Notes: generated by a model not told the origin, from the sequence alone. 64,000 nucleotides of DNA from Strongylocentrotus droebachiensis (GCA_035222895.1 JAVYIG010002216.1:62001-126000), one strand, 5' to 3'; counted from the stretch's first letter, positions 1 through 9,205 are shown. Program-made: numbers and translations.

Positions 1-298
1 AAATATTTCAGCTATTTTTAGGTTGCTCTGAAAAAGTACTATTCGGGAGTAGAAGTACTATTTGGGTGTTGAAAAAAAATCTGATTTTTTTTTAATTTTA
101 TTTTATTTATAATTTTTCAATCAAATCTTAATTTATTGAAAAAAAAATATTTTAAATCTTTTTTGACAAAAATTGACATTTTTTTTTAAATTCTGATTTT
201 TTTTTTTTAAACTCGGAAATTGTATTTTTTTTTTTTTTTTTAAATAATTTTTTGATGCAGTATATAAAACAAATATACCATGTCTTCTATTTGAGGTA

Positions 299-408
299 CT
301 GGTTAAAACTATAAGGCCTCGGTGACTCCAAAAGTACCATTTGCTTCAGGCTGCGTCCCTCAGCAAATAGTACTATTGGAGTCACCTCTTGCACATAGTT
401 TTAACCAG
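299..408. repeat. Foldback (inverted-repeat) element, about 110 bp
   Basis: The left arm starting TGGTTAAAACTAT is matched in inverted orientation by ATAGTTTTAACCA at the right end. The inner parts GGTGACTCC and GGAGTCACC pair as well, around a short GC-richer loop. It looks like a small MITE. Sequence to its left (1-298) is AT-rich with long T and A runs and holds nothing else I recognise; the terminal exon(s) of the transporter must lie beyond position 1. Confidence 0.6.
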
Positions 409-440
409 AACCCCTCAAGACAGTGTATATTTGTATACTA

Positions 441-488
441 TGTACTTACTTAAGACAGATCTTGCATGTTTGGGTGCTATGTACTTAC
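441..488 (-). other. Duplicated exon end with second splice donor downstream of exon 7c
   Basis: On the minus strand the last 39 bases of exon 7c plus its donor are repeated directly downstream. Read through the normal donor, the frame continues as KYIAPKHARSVLS, a degraded copy of the exon's own DIAPKHAGSVFG ending, and meets another GTAAGT with the exon end at 450. The distance between the two exon ends (489 and 450) is 39 nt and both donors are in phase 1. Use of the downstream donor would therefore insert 13 codons without a frameshift. Whether it is used is unknown. Confidence 0.55.
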
Positions 489-660
489 CAAACACAGATC
501 CAGCATGTTTAGGTGCTATGTCCTGTACATTGGGTGCTGTACTACTATTTGAAAGCGAGGAAGACATTACAGCGAACATCATGAACATTAAAGATGCATG
601 ATAACTATCCGACCGTCCAACACATATCAATGACAACGCCATTATCCACATGGATAACGT
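489..660 (-). CDS. SLC17A9: SLC17A9-like transporter, alternative exon 7c (TM9-TM10 region)
   Basis: This is the third copy of exon 7 in transcript order. It is 172 nt, starts in phase 0 after an acceptor with a pyrimidine tract ending TTTCAG, and ends in phase 1 at GTAAGT. It encodes 57 residues beginning TLSMWIMALSLICVG and ending NVQDIAPKHAGSVFG; the last block matches the conserved N-x-Q-D-x-A-P-x-x-A-G-x-x-F-G segment of vesicular nucleotide transporters. It differs from copy 7a mainly in the hydrophobic helix residues and keeps the loop motif. Its intron upstream holds a 31-bp minisatellite. It is a candidate mutually exclusive exon with 7a and 7b; a dead duplicate is the alternative, but the frame and both splice sites are intact. 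Confidence 0.75.
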
Positions 661-716
661 CTGAAATGAAAGAAGTCACATAGATCCAAACAGATGCACA
701 TAAACTGAGACAGATC

Positions 717-2127
717 TTAAACCATTTACTACTGAATTCTTTCATTCCCATAGGCTTAATACAAGGCCCACACTGTTCCCATAGGCTTAATACAAGACCC
801 ATCCTGTTCCCATAGGCTTAATACAAGACCCACCCTGTTCCCATAGGCTTAATACAAGACCCACCCTGTTCCCATAGGCTTAATACAAGACCCACCCTGT
901 TCCCATAGGCTTAATACAAGACCCACCCTGTTCCCATAGGCTTAATACAAGACCCACCCTGTTCCCATAGGCTTAATACAAGACCCACCCTGTTCCCATA
1001 GGCTTAATACAAGGCCGACCCTGTTCCCATAGGCTTAATACAAGGCCCACCATGTTCCCATAGGCTTAATACAAGGCCCACCCTGTTCCCATAGGCTTAA
1101 TACAAGACCCACCCTGTTCCCATAGGCTTAATACAAGACCCACCCTGTTCCCATAGGCTTAATACAAGACCCACCCTGTTCCCATAGGCTTAATACAAGA
1201 CCCACCCTGTTCCCATAGGCTTAATACAAGACCCACCCTGTTCCCATAGGCTTAATACAAGACCCACCCTGTTCCCATAGGCTTAATACAAGACCCACCC
1301 TGTTCCCATAGGCTTAATACAAGACCCACCCTGTTCCCATAGGCTTAATACAAGGCCCACCATGTTCCCATAGGCTTAATACAAGACCCACCCTGTTCCC
1401 ATAGGCTTAATACAAGGCCGACCCTGTTCCCATAGGCTTAATACAAGGCCCACCATGTTCCCATAGGCTTAATACAAGGCCCACCCTGTTCCCATAGGCT
1501 TAATACAAGACCCACCCTGTTCCCATAGGCTTAATACAAGGCCCACCATGTTCCCATAGGCTTAATACGAGGCCCACCATGTTCCCATAGGCTTAATACA
1601 AGACCCACCCTGTTCCCATAGGCTTAATACAAGGCCGACCCTGTTCCCATAGGCTTAATACAAGGCCCACCCTGTTCCCATAGGCTTAATACAAGGCCCA
1701 CCCTGTTCCCATAGGCTTAATACAAGGCCAACCCTGTTCCCATAGGCTTAATACAAGACCCACCCTGTTCCCATAGGCTTAATACAAGGCCCACCATGTT
1801 CCCATAGGCTTAATACGAGGCCCACCATGTTCCCATAGGCTTAATACAAGACCCACCCTGTTCCCATAGGCTTAATACAAGGCCGACCCTGTTCCCATAG
1901 GCTTAATACAAGGCCCACCCTGTTCCCATAGGCTTAATACAAGGCCCACCCTGTTCCCATAGGCTTAATACAAGACCCACCCTGTTCCCATAGGCTTAAT
2001 ACAAGACCCACCCTGTTCCCATAGGCTTAATACAAGGCCGACCCTGTTCCCATAGGCTTAATACAAGACCCACCCTGTTCCCATTGGCTTAATACAAGGC
2101 CCACCCGGTTCCAATTGGCAATGGGCT
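717..2127. mobile_element. Small foldback element internally expanded into a minisatellite
   Basis: The outer parts (717-747 and 2109-2127) match the two ends of the unexpanded element at 3309-3388: TTAAACC and TACTGAATTCTTTCATTC on the left, GGTTC, GGCAATGGG and TATTAGAAAT on the right. Between them a 31-bp middle segment has been amplified. The element lies in the intron between exons 7b and 7c, about 55 bp from the exon 7c acceptor. Confidence 0.75.
748..2108. repeat. 31-bp minisatellite, about 44 tandem copies
   Basis: The unit starts CCCATAGGCTTAATACAAG and ends CCCACCCTGTT. Copies are nearly identical. Variants such as AAGGCCGACC, AAGGCCCACCATG and ATACGAGG recur in the same order in different parts of the array, so blocks of several units were copied together. 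A VNTR of this kind is expected to vary in length between individuals. Confidence 0.95.
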
Positions 2128-3089
2128 ATTAGAAATCACCCAAGCTTTCCCTGTAAATGGTATACATTTTGCTGCAACCTTTACCAACAGACAATCTGAG
2201 TCATGAAGTTTTTTAATCATCGTACAGCGAGCTTTTGCCAGAGAACCTTATGAAATAAAACTGCCTTATCTAGAACTAGTCGTCCTATACCAGCTTGATT
2301 ATATCATCAGGTCCTCAAGTTAAGACTAGGATGAAAGTCATCAACAATGTGTCTTAAAGAAATGTTCACTCTGATAATATGTTAGTTTTAAAAGGAATGG
2401 AAAATGAGATGGTTTGACAAATACCCAATGAAAGATAATATGAATACCAATACCTACATGTTTATAATACTAGGTGTGGGGAATATCAGAATAAAGAATA
2501 AAGAAGAAGAAAATTTGGGTAGCAACAAGGATACCAACGAACCAAGAGTAATATAATATCAATGAAATGCGCATTACGCTACTTTAAGCCTGTCAAATTT
2601 CCTGCTGATCCACCCAAATTTGGGATGCTGTGAGAGTATTTAATGTACCTGCATAGCACTACATGTCGATGAAGAGTACCGGTAAGCAGTTTCCTGCAGT
2701 GAAACCTGGCTTTTGGTCTCAAGAAGCTTGCAAAATAAAGCATGAGAGAACTGACAATCAACCTGTAGGCTAGCTGATTCAACTGATGAGAATTATGAAC
2801 TCTTTCATAATATTTCAATCAGGGCATTGTTTCATATACTAATAACAAGTTCCAAAATGCTGTAACAAAGTTGCTTTCAGCTGATTAAATGGAATAAATT
2901 CAGCTTTCATTGTTCATGAATTTCAAGTATTGCGGCTTGTTATTCCTTTGTAGAACACGACCCTACACTCTCTACTGACAGGATTAACATAGATCTGCTG
3001 TCAATAAAGAATGATGGAAAGATCAGAAAGGGAAAATAGAAAACTATTATTTACTCTCTACATTCTGCTTAGAAAGCTAAAGCTAGGGT
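2128..3089. other. Intronic sequence, nothing recognised
   Basis: Unique-looking AT-rich intron of the minus-strand transporter gene. Short open frames here have no recognisable domain and no splice context. Confidence 0.5.
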
Positions 3090-3172
3090 AATAATTTCCA
3101 AAGCTCTTTGTAAGCGCATTGAGACTAAGTATTATGGGCTATACAAGAACGGACTATTATTATTATTACCGG
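3090..3172 (+). mobile_element. LINE-type 3' tail fragment
   Basis: The stretch AAGCGCATTGAGACTA, GGGCTATACAAGAACGG and then (TTA)n is the sort of 3' end seen in CR1/L2-like retrotransposons of marine invertebrates. Only the tail is present. A similar tail occurs at 12318-12390. Confidence 0.45.
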
Positions 3173-3308
3173 TACTATTAGAAATCATAAATCCCTTATA
3201 ACAATATGATGTGCACCTGCTTAGACCTGTTATGTGACTTGCATGACTTCATGAAGATGAGCATGGATGGAATGGCATGATGTAGCTAGGATGAGTGTTC
3301 TGAATCCC

Positions 3309-3388
3309 TTAAACCAATGATTACTGAATTCTTTCATTCCCATAGGCTTAACACATGAGCCACCTGGTTCTAGTAGGCAATGGGTTAA
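3309..3388. mobile_element. Unexpanded 80-bp foldback element
   Basis: Ends are TTAAACCAATGATTAC and GGCAATGGGTTAA, roughly inverted. The middle contains a single CCCATAGGCTTAACACA, the segment amplified at 748-2108. Related diverged copies lie at 3760-3833, 5653-5726 and 11561-11636, so it is a dispersed family, and this copy shows the pre-expansion form. Confidence 0.7.
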
Positions 3389-3759
3389 AATCTATTAGAA
3401 ATGATTGAATGGATGTGATGCACGGGTGTTAGTGAGCATTAATTAAAAAAATAAAGTTTTTCCCTCAACCATCATTAACAAAAAAATGATTTGGGGGAAA
3501 ACAAAATGGCATTTAACAACATTCCCCCCTTTTGAGTAAGAAAATTGGGGAAAAATAGGGAAAAATCAGGAAAAGCAGGAAGCAATTTAAAAAAAAAAAA
3601 AAAAATTGGGGGGTAAATTTTTGTTTTAAATTTTAAAAAAATCAGGAAACCGATTTAAATCTGTTAATTATCAGGCCCGGTGATGAAACACCATTCGGTT
3701 TGAAAAACTGGTCAGTGTACTAACTATTGCGTTATGTACAATGATTGTTCTGAAGAATT
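3389..3759. other. Intronic low-complexity stretch
   Basis: A-rich sequence with GGGGAAAA-type runs and an A tract near 3590. No coding or RNA signal seen. Confidence 0.4.
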
Positions 3760-3833
3760 TCTTAAACCCATTGAAACCTGATGGTGTCTGTATTAGGCCT
3801 ATGAGAATGAGATAATTCAGCAGTCAACCAGTT
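3760..3833. mobile_element. Diverged copy of the small foldback family
   Basis: It begins TTAAACCCATTGAAACC and ends ATAATTCAGCAGTCAACC, with TATTAGGCCTATGAGAATGA in the middle, matching the reverse complement of the element at 3309-3388. It lies just downstream (in transcript sense) of exon 7b. Confidence 0.55.
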
Positions 3834-3899
3834 TAGAAATGGTTGTATGGAGGATGGGATGAAAGACGACTCTGTTGTAAGACTGATGGTTGTACTTAC

Positions 3900-4074
3900 C
3901 AAACACAGATCCTGCATGTCTAGGTGCTATGTCCTGTGCATTAGGAGGAATACTGCTATGGCATAGTGCTTGAGCCATCACTCCTAGGCTCATTAGTACT
4001 AGGGATACATAGTAGCTGTTTAGTGTTAGACCCATACACACCAATGATAATGCCATTCCAAACATGGACAAACT
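3900..4074 (-). CDS. SLC17A9: SLC17A9-like transporter, alternative exon 7b (TM9-TM10 region)
   Basis: Second copy of exon 7, 175 nt: one codon longer than 7a and 7c but with the same phases (0 at the acceptor after TTATTTCAG, 1 at the GTAAGT donor). It encodes 58 residues beginning SLSMFGMALSLVCMG and ending NAQDIAPRHAGSVFG. The extra residue lies in the short loop (TLNSYY against TDSYH in 7a). The conserved QDIAP motif is kept. The polypyrimidine tract and acceptor are complementary over 18 nt to an inverted exon remnant at 4862-4965 in the upstream intron, which could mask this exon in the pre-mRNA. It is a candidate mutually exclusive exon. Confidence 0.75.
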
Positions 4075-4533
4075 CTGAAATAAAACAAGTCACGTAACTA
4101 TACAAACAAAACAATGTTCAAGGGAGTCCAACTTTTGGACAGGTCACAGGGAATGAAATATTCACATAAAAATAGAGGCTTGTTCATACTGGACACGCTA
4201 AACATGTTTGGGCTTTTTTGAAAATTTACTTTAAGTTTACCACAACATGTGTGAACCAAGCTCAATGCTTTACATGAAAATGTAAAAAGAAAAATTGAGT
4301 CAAAATATTCAACCCAAATGTTGGTAAAGTTGAACTCAATTTCTAATAGAATACATGGACAAAATAAAATGGACTAAAATTGAAAAGCTGAGATGGGTGA
4401 GCCAGAGCTGAAATAGATTCTACAGCACTCTGGGGACATTTATACTCATACAAACATTTTTTTGATGGTTTGAAGAAAAAAAAATTGAAAATGCCTGAAA
4501 ATTTTAATAAATTGAAAGTTAACGGGCAGCTCT

Positions 4534-4850
4534 TTAACTCATATCCTGCCATAAGGCTGCATGCACGCTACCATTATAGTGCTTTGTACACACGAGCGCG
4601 CTATCGATTGGTTGCTTAATTCACGCGAGCGAGCCACAGCTTAGCTGCTTTATGCATGCATGCTCGCATTCGTAATAGCAGTTATTGTTCATGCTCATTG
4701 TACTGTGCTGAGTGCTTCGCACGCGCTATTGATCATACCATCAGATTATCTCAAAATAAACTTGGCACAGGGGGGATTTGTGGCTTGGCACAATGGGAAT
4801 TAGCCCTGCGGCACTGGGCACTGTATTCCTTATGGCTGGATAAGAGTTAA
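4534..4850. mobile_element. MITE-like element with about 20-bp inverted repeats and TTAA ends
   Basis: The left end TTAACTCATATCCTGCCATA is repeated inverted at the right end (TATGGCTGGATAAGAGTTAA) with two mismatches. TTAA at both edges resembles the target duplication of piggyBac-type elements, though the TIR starts CTC rather than the usual CCC. The interior is GC-rich with CGAGCGCGC and CGCGAGCGAGC and has no transposase. Two short frames inside it are not genes. Confidence 0.55.
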
Positions 4851-4861
4851 ATCTCCTAAAC

Positions 4862-4965
4862 ATGTGACTTGTTTTATTTCATACATGAAGCATGTTAGGA
4901 ATGGCATTATGTATCATGTTCTTCCTCGCTTACAAATAGCAGTATACCACCCATTACAATTTCAT
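4862..4965 (+). pseudogene. Inverted, decayed copy of exon 7
   Basis: On the plus strand, GTGACTTGTTTTATTTCA is the intron end of exon 7b, followed by AGGAATGGCATTAT from the exon start. After an internal deletion comes TTCCTCGCTTACAAATAGC, matching the middle of exon 7c (TTCCTCGCTTTCAAATAG). It lies in opposite orientation to the gene, between exons 7a and 7b, and is frame-broken. In the pre-mRNA its sequence is antisense to the exon 7 acceptor region. Confidence 0.7.
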
Positions 4966-5046
4966 GACTATCACCTTCAGAAAGTCTGTTAAAAGTATCA
5001 AAATGTGTGTTACAGAGTCTTGTTAGTTGCAAAACATGTGGGTAAT

Positions 5047-5276
5047 ACTTACCAAGTATAGATCCAGCATATTAAGTCACAATCTTGGTCATTTGTTATC
5101 ATGTAGTTGTACTTACCAAACACAGATCGTCTATATTTATGTGCTACTGATATTAGTTCTACTCACAAAATACAGATCCAGTATATTTAGTTACTATAAC
5201 TAGAGTGTACATGCATGTTTTGGGCATTCAATGAAAAGTATACCTACCAAATACAGATCCAGTATATTTAGTTAAC
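5047..5276 (-). pseudogene. Four truncated remnants of the exon 7 end and donor
   Basis: Short copies of the exon end plus donor (plus-strand pattern ACTTACCAAA-ACAGATCC-GCATGTTTAG) occur at about 5047-5077, 5111-5148, 5161-5200 and 5241-5276, next to the intact exon 7a. They have lost the rest of the exon. The first two keep ACTTAC (GTAAGT donor); the third has ACTCAC (GTGAGT); the fourth has CCTACC, a mutated donor. They show repeated local duplication of this exon end. Confidence 0.7.
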
Positions 5277-5346
5277 TACAGTGTACATGTACATGTATGT
5301 TTTGGGCATGCAACATTTTTGGCACTCAGTGGTAAGATTCACTTAC

Positions 5347-5518
5347 CAAATACAGATCCAGCATGTTTAGGTGCGATATCTTGGGCATTTGGTGGGATAC
5401 TGCTATTACTTAATGATTGTGACATTACAGCGATGACCAATAGAACCAGGGAAGAGTGATAACTATCTGTTAGTCCCACGCTTAGTAATGAAAATGCCAT
5501 TCCAAACATACTCAACGT
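5347..5518 (-). CDS. SLC17A9: SLC17A9-like transporter, alternative exon 7a (TM9-TM10 region)
   Basis: First exon 7 in transcript order, 172 nt, acceptor GATTTCAG, donor GTAAGT, phases 0 and 1. It encodes 57 residues beginning TLSMFGMAFSLLSVG, then a hydrophobic helix SLVLLVIAVMSQSL and the motif NAQDIAPKHAGSVFG. Vesicular nucleotide transporters carry an N-I-Q-D-L-A-P motif here, while vesicular glutamate transporters carry a different N-x-x-D-I-A-P version, so this favours SLC17A9. It joins in phase to exon 6 (KIMH, then TLSM). The next coding exon should begin with the remaining two bases of a glycine codon and lies beyond the window. Confidence 0.85.
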
Positions 5519-6350
5519 CTGAAATCAAATAAAACACACCATAGGAAATTCAAACAGACGCACATCAAAATGTTAATGGACCCTATATTAAAATGTATTA
5601 TTTATCTAATTTTCCCCTCATACGTTTATTTTTTTCTTTTTACAAAAGTAGACCAACTGCCTATTGAAACTGCATATATGGTTCCTGTACTAAAGCCTAG
5701 GGGTTGATAGAATTCAGTAGTCAATGTGATATTTTCTTACTTTATCAAATCTTCTTTACTACAAGAGAGAGGGAAGAAGTGGAGTAGTGTCTTGGATCCT
5801 ATTTAAAATGCTATGCTGCTATTATGATTTGTGTTATAATGAAGCCAAATACATCTACATAATCATGTCATCACTTAATCTAGCATCAGGGTTGATTCCT
5901 TGTGACCTTACGTCAGCCTGAAACTTAACCAATTATGAACTTTGTGCATAACATATATCAGGGAAACCTCTTGTTAAATTAATATCAATCAACTTTCTAA
6001 ACATTAAATACATGTACATGTAGGTATGGTTGTCATAAATTTGGAAGTCACATTTGAATGCACTGTCCCGATTTCAAATTTGATACAAACAATATTCCAT
6101 ACTGGTTACTGATTTATGAATCCTCTCTTGATTTCAAGAAGTACACGTAAGTCTGTCCTAAAACGCCACAAAAACTGTTAAAACTGCCTAATGCACTGAA
6201 AGGATTATGAATTGAAAAGGGTTTTAAAGTGAAATTACTTTGTACCTTTAGAATCTTTAGAGATCGATATGAGCACTTTACATGTACAAATATTGTCATT
6301 ATTATTATTATATCCAACTCGAGTCAAAATATAGTTCAAAGTAAACTTAC
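5519..6350. other. Intron 6
   Basis: AT-rich intron between exons 6 and 7a. A diverged member of the small foldback family sits at about 5653-5726 (CCTATTGAAACTGC, then GATAGAATTCAGTAGTCAATG). Nothing else recognised. Confidence 0.5.
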
Positions 6351-6473
6351 ATGCATGATTTTTCTTGAGATTCCTACAGGCACTTTATGAGCGATGAGCG
6401 AGTCACCGAGACATCCACCAGCTATAGAGGCAGGTATGGCTGCTAACCATGGAAGAACATTATACACCCAGCC
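6351..6473 (-). CDS. SLC17A9: SLC17A9-like transporter, exon 6 (TM8)
   Basis: 123 nt, 41 codons, phase 0 at both ends, acceptor CCTATAG and donor GTAAGT. It begins GWVYNVLPWLAAIPASIAGG and ends with a basic KVPVGISRKIMH. The G-W-x-x-N-V-x-P-W-L-x-A-I-P-A-S pattern is strongly conserved in SLC17A9 proteins, with the helix followed by a short loop containing G-D (a D in vertebrates too) and a positively charged stretch before TM9. Only one copy of this exon was found, in contrast to its neighbours on both sides. Confidence 0.88.
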
Positions 6474-6597
6474 CTATAGGGAGATAAACCAGAACGTCAA
6501 TGACGTAGCGCTCATCCGCATCTCGCAACAACAAATATCGTAAATTTTATGTGGTACACTTTTGAACTGGTCAAAAATTAAAAATTTGATGCCCTGG

Positions 6598-7345
6598 AAG
6601 AGACATAATTTTATTTTTTGTGATTTTTAAATTATTTTTGGAATAAATTTGCATAAATTACCATAATTAATCAATGGAGCAAAATCTCAAAATTCTGTCT
6701 AAACGTTTAGTGTTCCAAATTTAGCTCTACCAGATAAGGCAAACCAAATCAAAATCAGTCAAGAAATGAGGGAGAAGAAGCAATTTTTGTTTTTTTTGGA
6801 ATAAATTTGCATAAATGACTATAATGAATTAATGGAGAAAAATTTCAAAATTCTGCATAGAGGTAGTGTACCAAAGTTAGCTCTATGATATAAAGCAAAT
6901 CAAATCAAAATCGGTCGAAATATGAAGGAGAAGAAGCATTTTTTGTGATTTTTAAATTATTTTTGGAATAAATTTGCATAAATTACCATAAATAATCAAT
7001 TGAGCAAAATCTCAAAATTCTGTGTAGAAGTTTAGTGTTCCAAATTTAGCTCTACCAGAGAAGGCAAACCAAATCAAAATCGGTCAAGAAATGAGGGAGA
7101 AGAGCAATTTTTGTTATTTTTGGAATAAATTTGCATAAATTACCATAATTAATTAATGGAGAACAATTTCAAAATTCTGTGTAGAATTTAGTGTACCAAA
7201 GTTAGCTCTACCAGATAAAGCAAACCAAATCAAAATCGGTCGAGAAATGATGGAGAAGCGGCATTTTTTGTGATTTCGAATAAATTTGCATAAATTAGCA
7301 TAGATAATTCATTTAACGATTCTGTGTAGAAGTTTTAAATCCCCC
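6598..7345. repeat. Tandem repeat, about 160-bp unit, 4-5 copies
   Basis: The anchor GAATAAATTTGCATAAAT recurs at about 6640, 6798, 6965, 7122 and 7278, spaced 158, 167, 157 and 156 bp. Each unit also contains CAAAATTCTG, TTTAGCTCTA and CAAATCAAAATC. Copies are diverged and the last is truncated. It lies in intron 5. Confidence 0.85.
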
Positions 7346-7366
7346 TCCTAGCCACGCCATGGTATA

Positions 7367-7397
7367 AGCTCATCGGGCCCTTCGGGCTGGATGAGCT
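7367..7397. other. Strong hairpin next to the tandem repeat
   Basis: AGCTCATC and GATGAGCT pair as the outer stem, with GGCCC and GGGCT inside (one G-T wobble) and a TTC loop. It lies at the end of the 160-bp tandem region, preceded by GCCACGCCATGG. It probably belongs to a dispersed repeat; no function is visible. Confidence 0.5.
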
Positions 7398-7631
7398 AAA
7401 AACAACATACACAGTGTCAGCGCTCTAGAGAAATGCCCTGGCAATATTTTCTCTGGGCTTGATTTCATCAAACATAAAAGGTTTGTGTTTTGGATGTGTG
7501 TTTTAGTGTTTGAGGTTGAGGTTGGGATCGAGTTAATAAGATTAGGGATGGGATGGAGTTTTTGGTTAAGATATGGGTTTGGATTGGATTGAAGTTTAGG
7601 TTAATAAAGGTTCGGATCAAAGTGTAGGGTT

Positions 7632-8248
7632 TAAGGCTGTGCACAACAGTGTAATGAGGTACCCGAGTACACTCTCAGGCTTACAGGCGAATACTCGAGT
7701 ATTCGGACGCCATGTTTTTTTATAATTTTTTTGAATTTTTTTGAATTTTTTTGAATTTTTTTGATTTTTTTTGAATTTTTTGATTTTTTGACTTTTTTTT
7801 CTTTTTTGACTTTTTTTGCCACTACCATACCACTCGGCAGTTTCTCAGATCCCTCGCCCAAAACGCATGCAATTTTACTTTGAGTTGCAGTTGAAGGCGC
7901 CGATTTAATAAGAACGATAACAGTAAACAATGCTGTTTTAAAAACCAAAGATGGCAGAATAATCCATTTTCCTTCAAGTCCAAACAGAAATCTGGACATT
8001 TGGTCCCAGTTTCTGAAAGGTGAGTTTGACAGTGCTTGAGTTGGGAAACATTTTTACCGACGGTACCATGCCAGCGGCTGCCGCTCTCCCTGGCACGGGT
8101 AAGCGTTGGCCTGGACATTTTTTTTTTTAATTTTTTTTTTTTTTAATTTTTTTTTTTTTGCGGCCGAATATTCGGGTACGAGAAATCGTACCCGAGTAGT
8201 TGTCAACCGTGCGGGTACTCGAGCATTCGACTACCCGTCGCAGCCTTA
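7632..8248 (-). mobile_element. hAT-type non-autonomous transposon (MITE), copy A
   Basis: The element runs from TAAGGCTGTGCACAACAG to CCCGTCGCAGCCTTA, terminal inverted repeat TAAGGCTG. It is bounded by an 8-bp direct duplication GTAGGGTT (7624-7631 and 8249-8256), the target-site length of hAT transposons. Subterminal regions are crowded with palindromes: CGAATACTCGAGTATTCG and CGGGTACGAG paired with CTCGTACCCG. The interior has T-rich tracts and a short open frame on the minus strand without a recognisable transposase. I arbitrarily call this orientation minus; copy B lies in the opposite orientation. Confidence 0.85.
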
Positions 8249-8256
8249 GTAGGGTT

Positions 8257-8948
8257 GATTGTTAAGTTAGGAATTTGATTAATACAGCAGAGAAATGTTC
8301 ACCAGAGCATGTGCCACAAAACAATGAGATTCAGCTGCAATACCACAGATAAATGTTTCACAGATAGCGATGGAAGCAGGTAGATGGAAAATAGTTCCTG
8401 TATGTTTATAAATAAGAGAAACTCATGCATGAGGGGTGATCATGGAAGAACACATAACAATCACAGCAATGATTTCAAAATGCATGCAAATTTTACCCTC
8501 CATTACATATAGGTCACAAGATAGATTCAGTATTTCATGATTTGTGCAATAACATGATTAATATGATTATGGCTTTTAAGATTTGTAAGATTATTTTCAG
8601 CTTCCTATGAGCTTTTTCTTAATGTATGGTTGCAATGTTCTTGATCTCATAATTGTCTAACCCCTACAACTGCCATAGAGCCAGCTACAACAAAAACATT
8701 GTACCAAGCATCCTTAGGATCTCTAATCTGTATGAAGACGCTTGCAGCTTTACAGCAAGCCGACACTTTCAATACATCATTTGTGCCCAAAAGAAGTGTG
8801 TGATATAACTCACTAAGTTAACCATTGAACATAAGAACTGGGAGATTCACATATCAAGCAGGTCCACTTTTGTACCCAAAGCCCACAGGAAACTGAAAGG
8901 TTCTTTTATCAAGCATTGGTGAGTGAGTCATCAATTATTCAATCATAC
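8257..8948. other. Intronic sequence between hAT copy A and exon 5b
   Basis: No repeat family, coding or RNA signal recognised. Confidence 0.4.
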
Positions 8949-9045
8949 CTTGCTCTCTGGGAAGACCTCTTTGAAATAAGTAGGCATCCAAGACAGGAGG
9001 AGCCACATCGAAAAGTTGAGAGCATTATGACCAACTAGAATACCC
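8949..9045 (-). CDS. SLC17A9: SLC17A9-like transporter, alternative exon 5b (TM7)
   Basis: 97 nt with acceptor CATGCAG and donor GTATGA. With exon 4 (ending TG) it restores the tryptophan codon and then encodes 32 residues beginning GILVGHNALNFSMWLLLSW and ending MPTYFKEVFPESK. The ending matches the conserved W-x-P-T-x-F-x-E-x-x-P block after TM7 of SLC17A9. Length and phases equal those of exon 5a, while the helix residues differ widely. The H-N pair early in the helix is common in other SLC17 members. The exon sits in the 1.15-kb loop between two inverted hAT MITEs. The donor is weaker than that of 5a. It is a candidate mutually exclusive partner of 5a. Confidence 0.75.
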
Positions 9046-9062
9046 CTGCATGCAGGATAGGA

Positions 9063-9205
9063 GGTAGAACATGTGCATGAGAGGGGAAAGAGGGGTAGAA
9101 CAGGGGTGCATCAGAGAGGAATGAGGGGTGAAGCAGGGGTGCATGAGAGGAAGGAGGGGTGGAGCAGGGGTGCATGAGAGAAAGGAGGGGTGAAGCAGTG
9201 AAGGG
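9063..9205. repeat. Purine-rich minisatellite, about 33-bp unit, 4 copies
   Basis: The pattern CAGGGGTGCATGAGAG, then GAGGGGT and GAAG recurs about four times with small changes. It lies directly upstream (transcript sense) of the exon 5b acceptor. On the minus-strand transcript it is pyrimidine-rich and may add to the polypyrimidine tract. Confidence 0.75.

Noticed and set aside
2579-2818. A 79-codon minus-strand frame
   Set aside because: No recognisable family, no splice context and in an intron; consistent with chance.
3900-5518. Exons 7b and 7c as parts of separate tandem transporter genes
   Set aside because: No copies of exons 1-4, 6 or a first exon lie between them; only exons 5 and 7 have intact duplicates.
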